A DNA stretch of 64,000 bases from Melitaea cinxia (GCF_905220565.1 NC_059416.1:6820001-6884000); one strand, 5' to 3'. Shown: positions 25,301 through 36,589, counted from the first letter of the stretch. Notes: a model not told the origin generated them from the sequence alone. Made by a program: numbers and translations.

Positions 25301-25645
25301 TATAATAATAATAGATACGTTTTAGAGGTAATAAAAACTATTTATTATCTGTCAAAGCACGCTTTTGATGTAACTTCTTTATATATTAGAGTATATAATA
25401 GTTTAGTGTGTTTTGTCCGGTGTAAATACTCGCGTAATATTATTTACTTGTAATATAAATTAATAGTGTAAAAAGAGTAATAAAAGTCAGAAGTTTTTTT
25501 ACTAACATTTCGAATTGTTTAATTCATTTATAACTAACTTACAGTATGTAAATATATTTTTACTTGTAAGTATCTTCAGAGCTTTCGATTAGATGGCGAT
25601 GAAGTGCAATCCATATGAATCGCTTTAGCTAAATAGGTGATAGCA
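22345..25645. other. Long AT-rich stretch without recognised genes
   Basis: No exon, RNA gene or intact element recognised over about 3.3 kb. Visible features are only a (TA)n-rich palindrome near 24020-24045 and a (TTTA)n run near 24598-24622. It could be intron or intergenic DNA. Confidence 0.5.
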
Positions 25646-25649
25646 AATC

Positions 25650-25900
25650 TATACAAATAAATAAAATTCGAATGTCTGTTTGTAATATTAAAATAACTCC
25701 TTTTTAATAAATGCATATGAATGTATCAGCTCCGCAGCTCAGCCTATTGCAGTCTACTGCTGGACATAGGCCTTCCCATGGATGTATACACGGTACATAT
25801 ACCAAAATAACATTTTTCACAATTTTTGTCAGTCTGTCTGTTTATCTGTTTGTTCCTGATAATCTCTGAAACGGCTGGACCGATTTTTACGGGACTTTCT
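25650..25900 (-). repeat. Family E repeat, left part (split by LINE)
   Basis: Runs from ATAAATAAAATTCGAATGTC through CTGAAACGGCTGGACCGATT to GGGACTTTC, and stops where the LINE at 25901 begins. The missing remainder (CTAGCAGATAGCTGATGTAG ... GACGTCGCGGGCATAG) is at 30549-30690. The copy also holds a 52-bp family A insertion (25726-25777). Confidence 0.8.
25726..25777 (-). repeat. 52-bp minimal family A insertion
   Basis: Only CAGCCTATTGCAGTCTACTG and GGACATAGGCC remain, flanked by ATGAATGTA (25717-25725) and ATGGATGTA (25778-25786), a 9-bp duplication with one mismatch. It is inserted in family E sequence; compared with other family E copies nothing else is changed at the site. Confidence 0.75.
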
Positions 25901-26118
25901 ATTTATTTATTATTTATTTATTTATTTATTTGGAGAACGGTACAGAAACAATTACAGAATAACATCGTAGCATAAAACAGAAAAAAAATAGATACAAATT
26001 GTCCCCTCTATGTCTCACTAAGAACATAGGGATAAGATTTACAGCAAGGACAGTAATGATGATTAGTTTTTACTATTATAGTCTAGAGCTAATGAAAACA
26101 CCAAGGCAACTAATTGAT

Positions 26119-28974
26119 CTAACTAAATAGCTTCCTAACTTTAGTTTTAAAAAGATGCCGGGAGCACGAGAACATGTCTATATCATTAAATAAACTATTG
26201 TGTAGGACACACATTCTGTAAAGTGGCGCGCGTTGACCTATATTTGTTCTAGTTAATTCTATATGGAAAAGGTTTTTAGACCGAGTTGGTTTAGCTGGAG
26301 CTCGAAAATACAGTTCTGCAAGAAGTTGTGGTGCGTTTATTTCACCCATGCAAATATGTCTGAGGGTAAGTGCATCAGTCATCGAACGTCTATCGCTAAG
26401 AGAAATCATGCTGTATCTATCTAATAATTCATCATAAGAGCACCTTGGGGAATGAATACGGTAGTTGAGGATACGTAAAAACTTTTTTTGTACAAGTTCT
26501 AGGCGATTTTTGTATGTATCGTAGTATGGGTTCCAAATGGGGGATAAATACTCAAGTTGTGAGCGCACTAAACTTTTGTAAAGACACATAAATGTTTCTT
26601 CTCGCCTAAAAGATTTCGTGATGCGGCAGATAAAACCTAACATGCGGTAAGATTTTTTTATTATATGATCAATGTGTGTATCAAGCGTAAGCTTTGTATC
26701 CAGATAAACACCTAAGTCACGAATCGACGGTTCAGTATCGAGCATATGATCTCCCAGCAAAAAGGTGGATGGTATTATGTTTTTATTTCTTGAAAATCGA
26801 ATATGTTTGCACTTGCTATAGGCTAAAAATAGTTTATTGGCTCTACAGTATTCATTTAGTCTATCCAAGTCTTCCTGCATCAAACAGATATCATTATTGT
26901 TTGTTACGGTGGAGTATATTTTTAAATCGTCTGCGTATAAAAGAAACTTTGAATGTTTAAAGCAAGGCGAGATGTCATTAATAAATAAAGTGAATAGTAA
27001 TGGACCCAATATCGATCCCTGTGGGATACCGGATGTCACAAGTGCAGGAGAAGATGCGTATCCATTCATGACGACAACCTGGGTACGATTTTCTAAGTAC
27101 GAAGAGAGCCACCGAAGGAGATTACCTTTAATGCCATTGTACGATAACTTTCTTAAGAGCAAAAGATGATCCACCTTGTCAAACGCTTTTTTATAATCAG
27201 TGTATATAGCTTCAACTTGGCCCTTTTTGTCTAAATTTTTAAATATGTAATTTGTGAAAACTAATAGATTTGACAAGGTAGATCGCCCCCTAACGAATCC
27301 GTGCTGCTCCTCGATAATAGTATGCTTAAGCTTCGATGATATGAAATTGTGAACTAGTTTCTCAAACACCTTCGGAATAGTTGATAGGATGGATATTGGC
27401 CGATAATTTGGTATTTCATTTTTCGAACCCGATTTAAATATAGGCGTTATAAAAACCCTTTTCCATTGGCTTGGAAATACACCTTTTCTGAGGCAGTTAT
27501 TAAAAATCATTTCAAGCGGAAAAGAGACATTTTTACTAACTCTTTTTAAGAATATAGGTGCTATGTTATCGGGGCCAGGCCCTTTGCTAGGATCTATATC
27601 TTTTAGTGCTTTATAAATGTCAAGTTGAGGTAGATAAAGTTGATTCAAACATATGAGGGTCTCATTAGTATCTAATGTGTCAGAAATTTTGTAAGCTTCT
27701 AGATTTACTGGCTCAAAAACTGATTGAAAATACTGAGAAAACATACTACAAATTATGCTTGGATTACTAGATGTACAATTGTTAAGTTTCATGGTTTTTG
27801 GATATCCTGAGTTAGTTTCTTTTAAATCAGAGGTGTATTTCCAAAACAACTTTATATTGTCTTTAAGAGACTTTTCTATATTTTCAATATATAGATTGTA
27901 GCAGTTCCTAATTAGTAGTTTGACTCGCTTCCGCAGTAAATCAAATTCTTGATAATCTCTTAATGAACCGTAAGTTTTCCAACGCATCCATACCTTAGTT
28001 TTTCGCCTAAGTGTAGAAATTAAACTTTTAGAAAACCAGTTCGGATAGCGAGGGGGTTTTGATTTTGTCTGGGGCACATGTTTCTCAATTATGTCATTTA
28101 AGAGATTGTAAAATTTGTCAACAGCTAATTCGGGAGACAGATTGGCGAGTTCCGATGTCCAGTTTATATTACAAAGATCCTTGTTAATGAGTTCGTAGTC
28201 AGCCTTAAAGAAGTTTCTCTTAATTTTGTGGTCGTTGAAGGTTGACATATGAGGTTCCCTATTGCACGCTGAATGTAATATTTCGAGTGGAGGGTGGTGA
28301 GGAACAAGGTTGAGTAGCGGATCTTCTGCAGTGTTAACAGTTATGTGTCTGCTGGTACTAAAAACGAGATCTAGTGTTCTGCTGTTCTCATTTAGAATAG
28401 TATTAAATTGATGCAAGTTTAATAAGGCCATAGTGTAAGTTAATAATTTGGATATGTCAGTATCGGACACAACTGGGTGTGATGACGGACAATCAGACAG
28501 CCATTTAAGGTAAGGTAGATTAAAGTCTCCTATTATCATCAAATTTGAAAAATGTCCATTCAAATAAACATCATGCAGTTTACAGAAAAACCTATCAAAC
28601 ATAGTGCTTTTGGATGCTGGTGGTATGTAGCATGCGCACAAAAGTAAGTCAGAGTAGCAAGGGAAATGTAAGTAAATTTCCTCTATATTATTAGCCTCAA
28701 GGTCAAACCTTCTTAGTACATTAATGTTTTTTTTAACTAAAATCAACAGGCCTCCACCTCCTTTTTTATCCGTGAGATTAAGATTTCTGTCTCGACGGAA
28801 CATTAAGTAGCTATCGGTCTTTATTTCAGAGTCAAAAACAGCAGAAGAAAGCCAAGTTTCGACTAGGATAATTACATCGTACTCACAGGTAAGTAAATTT
28901 AATTTCAATTGAGTAATTTTAGTTTTCAAGCCACCACAGTTTTGATAGAATATTAATAGATTATCTAAATGCAT
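26119..28974 (-). CDS. LINE ORF2: endonuclease and reverse transcriptase
   Basis: 951 residues, starting with an ATG 196 bp after ORF1. N-terminal APE-like endonuclease: FYQNCGGL near residue 10, VETWL near 37, GGGGLLILV near 72, GDFNLPYLKW near 148, and a late PHHPPLEI where SDH is usual. A linker follows, then RT from about residue 460: SKGPGPDNIAPIFLKR, WKRVFITPIFKSGSKNEIPN, YRPISILSTIPKVFEKLVH, QHGFVRGRSTLSNLL, TDYKKAFDKVDHLLL, SGIPQGSILGPLLFTLFIND, and the catalytic YADD in FLLYADDLKIYS near residue 680. The C-terminal 200 residues have no RNase H. It nicks target DNA and reverse-transcribes its own RNA there. All catalytic boxes are present and no frameshift is seen. Confidence 0.93.
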   Translation of the reverse strand: MHLDNLLIFYQNCGGLKTKITQLKLNLLTCEYDVIILVETWLSSAVFDSEIKTDSYLMFRRDRNLNLTDKKGGGGLLILVKKNINVLRRFDLEANNIEEIYLHFPCYSDLLLCACYIPPASKSTMFDRFFCKLHDVYLNGHFSNLMIIGDFNLPYLKWLSDCPSSHPVVSDTDISKLLTYTMALLNLHQFNTILNENSRTLDLVFSTSRHITVNTAEDPLLNLVPHHPPLEILHSACNREPHMSTFNDHKIKRNFFKADYELINKDLCNINWTSELANLSPELAVDKFYNLLNDIIEKHVPQTKSKPPRYPNWFSKSLISTLRRKTKVWMRWKTYGSLRDYQEFDLLRKRVKLLIRNCYNLYIENIEKSLKDNIKLFWKYTSDLKETNSGYPKTMKLNNCTSSNPSIICSMFSQYFQSVFEPVNLEAYKISDTLDTNETLICLNQLYLPQLDIYKALKDIDPSKGPGPDNIAPIFLKRVSKNVSFPLEMIFNNCLRKGVFPSQWKRVFITPIFKSGSKNEIPNYRPISILSTIPKVFEKLVHNFISSKLKHTIIEEQHGFVRGRSTLSNLLVFTNYIFKNLDKKGQVEAIYTDYKKAFDKVDHLLLLRKLSYNGIKGNLLRWLSSYLENRTQVVVMNGYASSPALVTSGIPQGSILGPLLFTLFINDISPCFKHSKFLLYADDLKIYSTVTNNNDICLMQEDLDRLNEYCRANKLFLAYSKCKHIRFSRNKNIIPSTFLLGDHMLDTEPSIRDLGVYLDTKLTLDTHIDHIIKKSYRMLGFICRITKSFRREETFMCLYKSLVRSQLEYLSPIWNPYYDTYKNRLELVQKKFLRILNYRIHSPRCSYDELLDRYSMISLSDRRSMTDALTLRHICMGEINAPQLLAELYFRAPAKPTRSKNLFHIELTRTNIGQRAPLYRMCVLHNSLFNDIDMFSCSRHLFKTKVRKLFS

Positions 28975-29170
28975 TATTAAAAGAAGAGTAATATATTATA
29001 TAAGCTATAGTATGTAAGTAAGTTTTGTGTAACGTTTTCGTGCTCCCTGACATCAACACTATACAACGACAAGTACAACAGAGACAGAAATAAATATCAA
29101 AAAAATGTGTAAAGCTCAGAACAATATTATGATGATTATGTGTATACGCACAAAGCAGCATCGCCCAGAG

Positions 29171-30193
29171 TCACAATATTTTCTTTAAATCACTACTACA
29201 TCGGATATGTACCACTCGCGCTTCGTCACTTTTCCTTAATAGAATGCAATGATTTTTCACCCAAATGTACTTATAATTTTTAGCCTTTGCGTGCTGCCTA
29301 GCGGTGCTAAATAACAATTTATTTTTGAGCGTTAAATGTTCGTTTATATAAAAGCGGGCATCCTGATTCGTAGCAGTGGCGGCGACAGACATGGGCGGGC
29401 CGAGAAGTGAAGCCACGGTGAGAGAGCGGCGCGCGCGCGCAGCGGCAATCACATCATCGCGCAGCCGGCGTGTACTAAGTTGAAGTACAATATTTTTTGG
29501 ACGGTTGCTAGGTTTGCCGGGGGCTACCCGATGGACGGACCGAATGTCGCTTTCTTTAATGTCAATACCAATTAACTTTCCTATTTGGATAGATAAATGA
29601 ACGAGATTTTCAGCCTTTTTCTCGGGAATATTTTGTATTTCCACATTACAGCTGCGAGAAACCTGGTCTAGGTCATCAAATTTAGCCTGTAAACATTCCA
29701 GGTCCGTGCGCAATTGACTGTTCTCCTGCATCACATCATTGAAATTTGATTGTGAAGACGACATAGATGTTATTGTATGTTCTAATTCAATTATTCGTGT
29801 TTCTGATGCAGCCAAACGCGATTCTAGGCTTTCGATGTCCTGCTTGATCGACGAAGATACTTCCTGAATCGCAACCTGAAGGTCAGCACGCCATTGCTGC
29901 CTTAATGTTTCGAATTTGGCATCAAAGTATTGCATAAGTGCTTGCGATTGCGGGTCGACATTTAAATTATTTAGTGCCGTCGGTTGTGTCTTAGGAGAGT
30001 GAGTTCCGGATGACGTACCATGTTTTTTGGACTTACAGTTTTGGCATTTCCATTTCATTTTGTTCATGGGTAATATTTTTTTAAATTCGATCTCGGTGAA
30101 ATCTGCGCATTGGTAGTGCAAACATATGTTGCATGTTGCGCATTTCAACATTTCCTTATCATTAATGTATCTGTTACACTTGCCACAATCCAT
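29171..30193 (-). CDS. LINE ORF1: PHD finger and coiled-coil RNA-binding protein
   Basis: 340 residues. The N terminus is a PHD/zinc finger of form C-x2-C ... C-x2-C-x4-H-x2-C ... C-x2-C (MDCGKCNRYI, LKCATCNICLHYQC, WKCQNCKSKK; residues 3 to about 54). A Ser/Thr/Pro-rich hinge follows, then a heptad-rich coiled coil of about 80 residues (LESRLAASETRIIELEHTIT, LRTDLECLQAKFDDLDQ; about 115-185). After it comes an RRM-like/CTD region (CNVEIQNIPEK, ESDIRSVHRVAPG, IVLQLSTRRLRDDV, IWVKNHCILLRK) comparable to the end of L1-type ORF1. Expected role: trimeric nucleic-acid chaperone bound to the element RNA. The PHD finger is a known option in CR1-type ORF1s and could bind chromatin; that is inference. 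GC content is locally high at 29400-29470 (arginine/alanine-rich, about residues 240-265). Confidence 0.88.
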   Translation of the reverse strand: MDCGKCNRYINDKEMLKCATCNICLHYQCADFTEIEFKKILPMNKMKWKCQNCKSKKHGTSSGTHSPKTQPTALNNLNVDPQSQALMQYFDAKFETLRQQWRADLQVAIQEVSSSIKQDIESLESRLAASETRIIELEHTITSMSSSQSNFNDVMQENSQLRTDLECLQAKFDDLDQVSRSCNVEIQNIPEKKAENLVHLSIQIGKLIGIDIKESDIRSVHRVAPGKPSNRPKNIVLQLSTRRLRDDVIAAARARRSLTVASLLGPPMSVAATATNQDARFYINEHLTLKNKLLFSTARQHAKAKNYKYIWVKNHCILLRKSDEARVVHIRCSSDLKKIL

Positions 30194-30548
30194 TGCAAGG
30201 CCAAAAAAGGAGTAAAATTATAATCATACAAATATAATATGATCAGCTGATCAATTACTGTCGGTAGTGTGACAAAACAATCCACGTATCGACACACCAA
30301 AATTGACCTATTGCGCGTAGCAATAAGACCTCTTTTCCGAAGACACTTCTCCACTTGCAATTTATGATAAAAATGTCGTGGTTTAAGAATGCTTTATTTT
30401 CCAATTTTTAAGCACTATCACTTATTATATTACACTATTTTTACACTTAAGTCACTATTACGTATCTATATTACAGATTAGAAGCAGAATATTACTTTAA
30501 TAAAGACTAAGAATATTTTATTTACAACGAAACGAGACAGATGAACGA

Positions 30549-30690
30549 ACTAGCAGATAGCTGATGTAGTAAGGAGTAACTTAGTACTAAACTACTTTTA
30601 TTTTATATTTTTTTATAACTCTGTGAATTAAACAATAACTATTTTGTTAAATTCCACGTAGACGTCGCGGGCATAGTACTTCATATAACT
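30549..30690 (-). repeat. Family E repeat, right part
   Basis: Resumes the repeat cut at 25900: CTAGCAGATAGCTGATGTAG, AAGGAGTAACTTAG, TTAAATTCCACGTAGACGTC, GCGGGCATAG. Together the two parts reproduce the order seen in 18575-18840. Confidence 0.8.
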
Positions 30691-31350
30691 GAAATTTTAA
30701 AAAAGGAACTATCGCCTAGATGCACGTGGATGTATTTGTAGATAGTAAAAAATATGTTAAAGTTTTTCTTGTTTTACAACTATAATTGAAATAAGAGTGT
30801 AAATTAAAAATATGATAAAATTATTATTATAACCAAGCATTAAAATTAATTAAATATTATAATTTATCAATGAATATTGTCTGTACTCTTAAATACTTTG
30901 GCGCCTTGCTGTATTCGTGCCAAAATTTCGGGTAAAGATATCCGACTTTGTTTAAAATTATATGGTTTTCTAAACTTTAGAAGTAACTATTAAAATTATG
31001 AAAATTATCGTATAAACGCGAATCGTAGTATGATTTTTGTTTAAAATTTTAATTATTACTTTATTTTAAGTCGAAATGTTATATAAAATAACTTTTAATT
31101 TTAACCTTCCTTAAATTTTCGAATAATCTGACTGGGAAAGTAACTTATGTAGCCAGACAACAGAAGATTACAGCAAAATAATCCTGGCCTCAAGTAGTTT
31201 TGTGTTCCTTTTCTGTAAAAGGATTTACGGAAACTGGGATACTGAGGATAGCTAGAAGCAGAAGGAGGAAAGGAGTTTAAACTTCACCCTACAACCATAC
31301 AGCAACTGTAGTAGCAGCACCAGATATAGAACCGACATATAGCAGCGGCA
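30691..31350. other. AT-rich spacer with a short family B-like piece
   Basis: No gene. At 31155-31215 a short family B-like segment (ACAGAAGATTACAGCAAAAT ... TTGTGTTCC) precedes the longer copy that starts near 31357. Confidence 0.5.
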
Positions 31351-31356
31351 GATATA

Positions 31357-31640
31357 GCGGGGGTAGGGCATAGCAGGAAATATCCTGCTCAAAATATATA
31401 AGTCTGACTGGGGAAGTACCTCGACCTTAGAGAAGATCACAGCTAAATAATACTGCTTTCAAACAGTGTTGTGTCCCTGTGGTGAGTGAGGTGAGCTCCT
31501 GGAGGATTGGGGGTCGGGTCGGCAACGGGGTTGCAATGTTACCGGTTTTATAAGCGTTTATAAGCAATATTAATCGGTTAATCGCTTACCATCAGGTGAA
31601 TCGTAAACTTATTTGCCGACCTAGTTGTATAAAAAAAGTA
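31357..31640 (+). repeat. Family B SINE-like repeat
   Basis: Starts GGGGGTAGGGCATAGCAGG and ends TTTGCCGACCTAGTTGTAT plus an A run. More diverged than the 8240 copy, with a small internal duplication around 31545-31575. Confidence 0.8.
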
Positions 31641-31925
31641 GCGAAACAGTAGCCATTAAAATATGTGAAAAACCGCAAGAGATGAGAAGTATTTTTAAAA
31701 ACCTTTATCGATGTATTTTAGTTTGAGTATAAATATCTCAAGTATATATCTCTGTGATTAAAATAAGCAATTTTATGTATCAAGCATTGCAGACTTAAAA
31801 ATCAGCCATTAGGGCGAGTAGAAGGATTTGGTACCTGCGTACTATATTGAACATTACATATTTTTAGAGATTGGTAGCATTGAAAATTACTTTTTTTTGG
31901 TTAAGTTCTCTGTCCTTTACTTTTT

Positions 31926-32526
31926 AACCGACTTCCAAAAAAGGAGGAGGTTCTCAATTCGACTGTATTCTTTTTTTTTAATGTATGTTACATCAGAACT
32001 TTTGACCGTGTAGACCGATTTCGACAATTTCTTTTTTAATCGAAAGGTGGTGTGTTTCAATTGGTCCCATTTAAATTTATTTGAGATCTAACAACTACTT
32101 TTCGAGTTATATCTAATAATGCGTTTTTACTTGACGCTTTTTTCGTCGACTTACGTTGTATTATACCGCATAACTTTCTACTGGATGTACCGATTTTGAT
32201 AATTCTTTTTTCGTTAGAAAGGAGATATCTCTAGTTTAGTACTATGATAAGGAAACCAGGATCTGATGATGGGATCCCAGAGAAATCGAGGGAAACTCTT
32301 GAAAATCCGCAATAACTTTTTACTGGGTGTACCGATTTTAATAATTTTTAATTTAATCGAAAGCTGACGTTTGTCATGTGGTCGCATATAAATTTTATTG
32401 AGATCTGATAACTACTTTTTGAGTAATCTTTGATAACGCGTAGTTACTTGACTATTTTTTCGTCGATCTACGTTGTATTACTAGTCGATGTAATTGAAGT
32501 CGATTTTTTTTCGTTTGCCAGCAAAC
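31926..32526 (+). repeat. Family D MITE-like repeat, longest copy
   Basis: Starts AACCGACTTCCAAAAAAGG; the segment TACCGATTTTGATAATTCTT and TACGTTGTATTA recur inside, so the copy contains an internal duplication. It ends GTAATTGAAGTCG and a T run. About 600 bp, no ORF. Confidence 0.72.
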
Positions 32527-32639
32527 ACAATTATTTTACCCAGATTATGAAAAATGTAACTGTTTACCTTTTATGCTTCCAAATCCGGGCATTCCTATCA
32601 GAGGCAGCTACAAAAATGGGTATATAGATGGTGGTCTTA

Positions 32640-33660
32640 TAGTATTAGGGTTCAACTGACGCCCTTAGGTACGTAAGTGGATATACAATTATACATATGT
32701 GGAATACGTGATTCAAAGTCCACGCCGTTTGTGAATACGTCATAGCTTAAGCATACTTATAAATTTAATTATAATATCGAGAAACTGAACTAGTTAAGAT
32801 AGTTTCTAGACTATGTGACACATAATTTAAGAATATGACAAAAAAACGCCCATCGAGGTGACATCTTTACGTCAGTGGGTTACACAACCTACCATCGGGC
32901 GGGCTTGTTATTGACACCGTAAAATATTTATTTTTGGCTACAGTTCGTTAACGTAAATATATATATTATATGATTCAAATAACATTTTTGAAGTATATGC
33001 TCATCTACCAATAACTATAAAAAGACTGACTAAGTATTATGAGTAACGAACTTTGTTAAACAACTAGAATATATAGGTCACTCTGAAATCGAACACGAAA
33101 ATAAACAAAAACTTCAAAAGAAGTGAAAAGGTTATTAGTTAAATAATGTACTGGGTACAAGCTTAGTTGATGCAAGCGTCAAGTTTTAGTGATTTGTTTA
33201 TATTTCAATTGATAAATTCTTTTGTTTATGTGTGTATTCTAGTATGCACATACACAAGATAAAATATTAAATTGTATTTAATTACACTATACTTGTACTT
33301 TTCTTTTTTCTTTTTACGAAGAAAAAATAAAAATACATTGCAGAAAAATTATAGAAAATTATTTCAAAAAGATAACTTTAACTCGAACAAACACGCATAG
33401 TCATAGTGTTATTCTATTATCATTATTCTAAATGTATTTCTCATTCGAGAATATTAAAAAAAAATTATACTTATGTATGCACTGTTCTTTTTACTACACT
33501 ATGAATACTACAATGAATGAATAATTTATTTATGTTTTGGTTTGTGGGTGTATTTTTATTAATATTACAATTGATACAATAATTTTATAAATTATCCAGC
33601 TGTATACTGACAGTAAGCTTAATTTTATGATCATATGTATTGTAGTGTACTGTATCTGTA
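32640..33660. other. Non-coding AT-rich spacer
   Basis: Nothing recognised apart from short AT-rich simple sequence. Confidence 0.5.
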
Positions 33661-33664
33661 TTTA

Positions 33665-33906
33665 CGGAGGTAGGACATAGCAGGAAATTTCCTGCTCAAA
33701 ATATGGAGCAGCCCGACTGGTGTAGTACCTCGGCTTTACAGAAGATCACAGCTAAATAATACTGTTTTCAAGAAGTGTTGTGTTTCTGTTGGTAATGTGA
33801 CCAGAGCTCCTGGGAAATTGGGGATAGGATCGGTAACGCGCTTGCGGTGCTTCTGGTGTTGCCTACGTTTATAAGCTACGATAATCGCTGACTAAGAAAA
33901 AAAAAA
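33665..33906 (+). repeat. Family B SINE-like repeat
   Basis: Starts GGAGGTAGGACATAGCAGG and keeps the TTTCCTGCTCAAAATATGG segment. It lacks the usual GGTGAGCCGTACGC end and finishes in an A run after ATAATCGCTGACTAAG, so it is internally deleted near its 3' end. Confidence 0.78.
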
Positions 33907-34955
33907 CTATATAATTAAAACATACCATTACTGCATCGCAATAAATTTACATATTTTAGATAAAACGAGTCACAACAAAATATATTATACAAGCATTCAT
34001 GAGTTTAATTTAGTATGAAGATATCTGTCTGTCACGCTAGACTGAAATACACGTGGAATTGCATTTTTGTGGTTTAATTATATTATAGCATTTAAAATAT
34101 TTACCAACATGGCTGACCTGTAGGCCATAACAGAAATTTAGTATGTTTCCTCGAAACAGTGGCTACTTTTATAGCCCGCGGTTAGGAAATGAGTTCTATA
34201 TTTATTTATTTTTTAGTTTTGAAATTCAGAAAATTTTTGGATTCACAATTCAGACCATTTTTAAATTTAGAAAACTATTTAGCAGTTTAGCTCTTTAACC
34301 TTTTTTGTTAATGAGTTGGTAATCTCAAACAAAAGTTATGTAAAGCAATAACACTATAACTTATAAGGTATATTTGTTCTATCGTGTACAACTTTTACGG
34401 TAAGATATTTTTAAGTATTCGAAAATTACTAGACGTTTCATTGCCTTTTTACGATTCGAGTAAATAAGATGGACGTTTATTTACTCTTTTAAAAGTCCAA
34501 CAATTCCACAAATGACGGCTGATAGCGAAATGGTCCCATAAACGTAAAATCACCATTGTCATTCTCAGGCGTATCAAAAAAGTGTCTGCTTACTCTTTCA
34601 TTCCTTTTCCCTTAACCTCCTTTAGCTCTAAATTTTTATATCTTTCTTGCAATATTTCTTTTAAAACCTTATTTTTCTATTAATAAGGGCGATTATCGCT
34701 TGCTGATCGTAATTTATGTCTGTGAACGTTTGTGGGTGTAATAAAAACTTATTTTATTATATTCTGAAGAACTGAAGAAATCGTATTTTTAAATATAAAC
34801 TTAATAAAAAATACTACTAATATAGTCGTTTTAAAGGTAGCAATGGTTTGGATAATTATTTACATTTTCCGATTATTTTATTATTTTGATTTAAAAAATA
34901 ATACCTTAATTCTGTTTAACTAAATTACGGCTTAGGATAAGAATGAAGATGGTTT
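33907..34955. other. Non-coding AT-rich spacer
   Basis: No gene or repeat recognised. Confidence 0.5.
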
Positions 34956-34959
34956 AAGA

Positions 34960-35262
34960 GTAAACCACTAACTACTACTGAGGTAAACTCACAATTTGCT
35001 TGTGACTCACCACAGCTGACTATAGACCTCTTTCTCCATGTAGGAGAAGTACTGGAGCTTAATCTACCACGCTGAACCACTGTAGGTTGGCGGATAAATT
35101 CTCTACTATGAGTAACGATTGCTATCAGGTATTTACAACAACAACCGGGACCGGGACCGGGGACAGGGACCTCACAATCCCAACCAGGAAAAAACATTTA
35201 TACAAATACAAATATCCAACCCGAGTGGGAATTGAACCCGCAAACCTTGTAATAAATATAGA
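34960..35262. repeat. Family C dispersed repeat
   Basis: Contains GACCTCTTTCTCCATGTAGG, TAACGATTGCTATCAGGTAT, a small CCGGGA tandem run (35145-35175) and GTGGGAATTGAACCCGC. Parts of the same sequence recur at 37385-37510 and 37705-37835, so this is a dispersed, probably tRNA-related SINE; its orientation was not settled. Confidence 0.55.
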
Positions 35263-35269
35263 TCTTTAA

Positions 35270-36315
35270 CTAGCCCGATGGCAGTATTGGTATTATAGAA
35301 ACACTCGCTCCAGATTCGTAGCTCCGATACCCGCGGCTCCGAGTCTGTATTATATAATATGTCAACATACTCGTATATTTAAAAATATATATAACATCTA
35401 CATCCGTTAGCTGTTACCTAAAACTCAGCAAACCCGTATCTATGTTATCCATGTTTATAACAAAAAAATAATCTCTTCAACAAATTTTTCGTTATTTATA
35501 GATATGAACATGTATAAATTTATAGACGAATCCCTCTGCATTAACTTTAAACTAACTTATAATTTCAAAACGTTAATACGTATTGTTAAAAATATTATTA
35601 AAAAAAAAATATTATTACTTACATAAAAATACTTATTCAATTGTAGAGTTAAAAAGCCCATTATTTTTCACTTTTCATGGTAGAAAATCGTTATCTGTTG
35701 TCGTTAAGTTTTTATTGCTAGCTATTTTCAAAAAGAAAGTCATTAAAAGGTTTATAAAAATACACCTAAAACTTTTTCGGTATCATTAAGATTTCAATTA
35801 CAAGCCAAACGACGGGTTTTAGTAGGTGATGATGATAATAATGTTAAATGATTCTTTTTGTAATGTTACATTGAGCCTTAGTTAAGCATAAAATATAAAA
35901 TATTTTTTTATCTTATTAATTGGGCTTCAAAAGAATATTCAACTCGTCATTTTACAAACTCGGAATGACGGAATGACCTCTAATACTAGTTTGGGAAAAA
36001 CCCGAGAACGCCTAGAACTTCATAATATCTCCTTTTCAAATCGGTCAAAACATCTGTAAATATTAAAAATTGTAATCAGCCAATATAAAAACAAATATTT
36101 TAGGACTTTTAATACGAGTGCATATTGAAAAAGTGGGTAGTCGACAAAATTAAGGTAATTGTAATTTAACAAGTCAAAGGTGAAGTAAACGTAAAGTAAG
36201 ATTTGGACTACCTTTTAGAATAATATATTTTAGAATATTGATTTAATTTTGACTCACAGAAAATATATAAAATACAAACCAGTAAATTACGGCATAATAT
36301 CGTGACGCGGTTTTG
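35270..36315. other. Non-coding AT-rich spacer
   Basis: No gene supported; the open frame at 35583-35789 is low-complexity and shows no domain. Confidence 0.45.
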
Positions 36316-36319
36316 TTCG

Positions 36320-36585
36320 AATTCTACTAATATTATAAATGGCATAGTTTGTGAGGATGGATGTATGTATCTATATGTGCATGTATGTTTGTTACACTTT
36401 CACGCAAAAACTTCTCGACCGATTTTAATGAAACTTAATTTGTAGGTAGCTGAAGATCTAGCATAACACATAGGCGTTGTCTTGTGTTATGCTAGATTGT
36501 AATAATTAATACACTTCTTGTCCCGACATTTCCACGGGATTGGAAATTAAACAGGTGAAACCGCGTCGCGCAGCTAGTTGGTGAT
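36320..36585 (-). repeat. Retroelement tail with a hairpin
   Basis: Starts TACTAATATTATAAATGGC and ends GAAACCGCGTCGCGCAGCTA, the reverse of the pattern at 13141-13316. It contains an exact 15-bp inverted repeat (ATCTAGCATAACACA, 36456-36470, against 36483-36497). Confidence 0.55.
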
Positions 36586-36589
36586 AATG

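Larger units (their letters stand above)
25901..30548 (-). mobile_element. Full-length CR1-like LINE, both ORFs intact
   Basis: A minus-strand non-LTR retrotransposon of about 4.65 kb: 5' UTR (30548-30194), ORF1 with PHD finger (30193-29171), a 196-bp spacer, ORF2 with endonuclease and reverse transcriptase but no RNase H (28974-26119), and a 3' UTR ending in an AAAT-type simple repeat (25901-25935). Both edges are set by the family E repeat it splits: family E stops at GGGACTTTC on the left and resumes at ACTAGCAGATAG on the right, with no duplication visible. Lack of a clear TSD, a simple-repeat tail, a PHD-type ORF1 and no RNase H together point to the CR1 group; the exact clade needs a tree. 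Both ORFs are open, so the copy is recent and may be competent. Confidence 0.85.

Noticed and set aside
26837..27169. Plus-strand frames inside the CR1-like ORF2
   Set aside because: Antisense shadows of the intact minus-strand ORF2.
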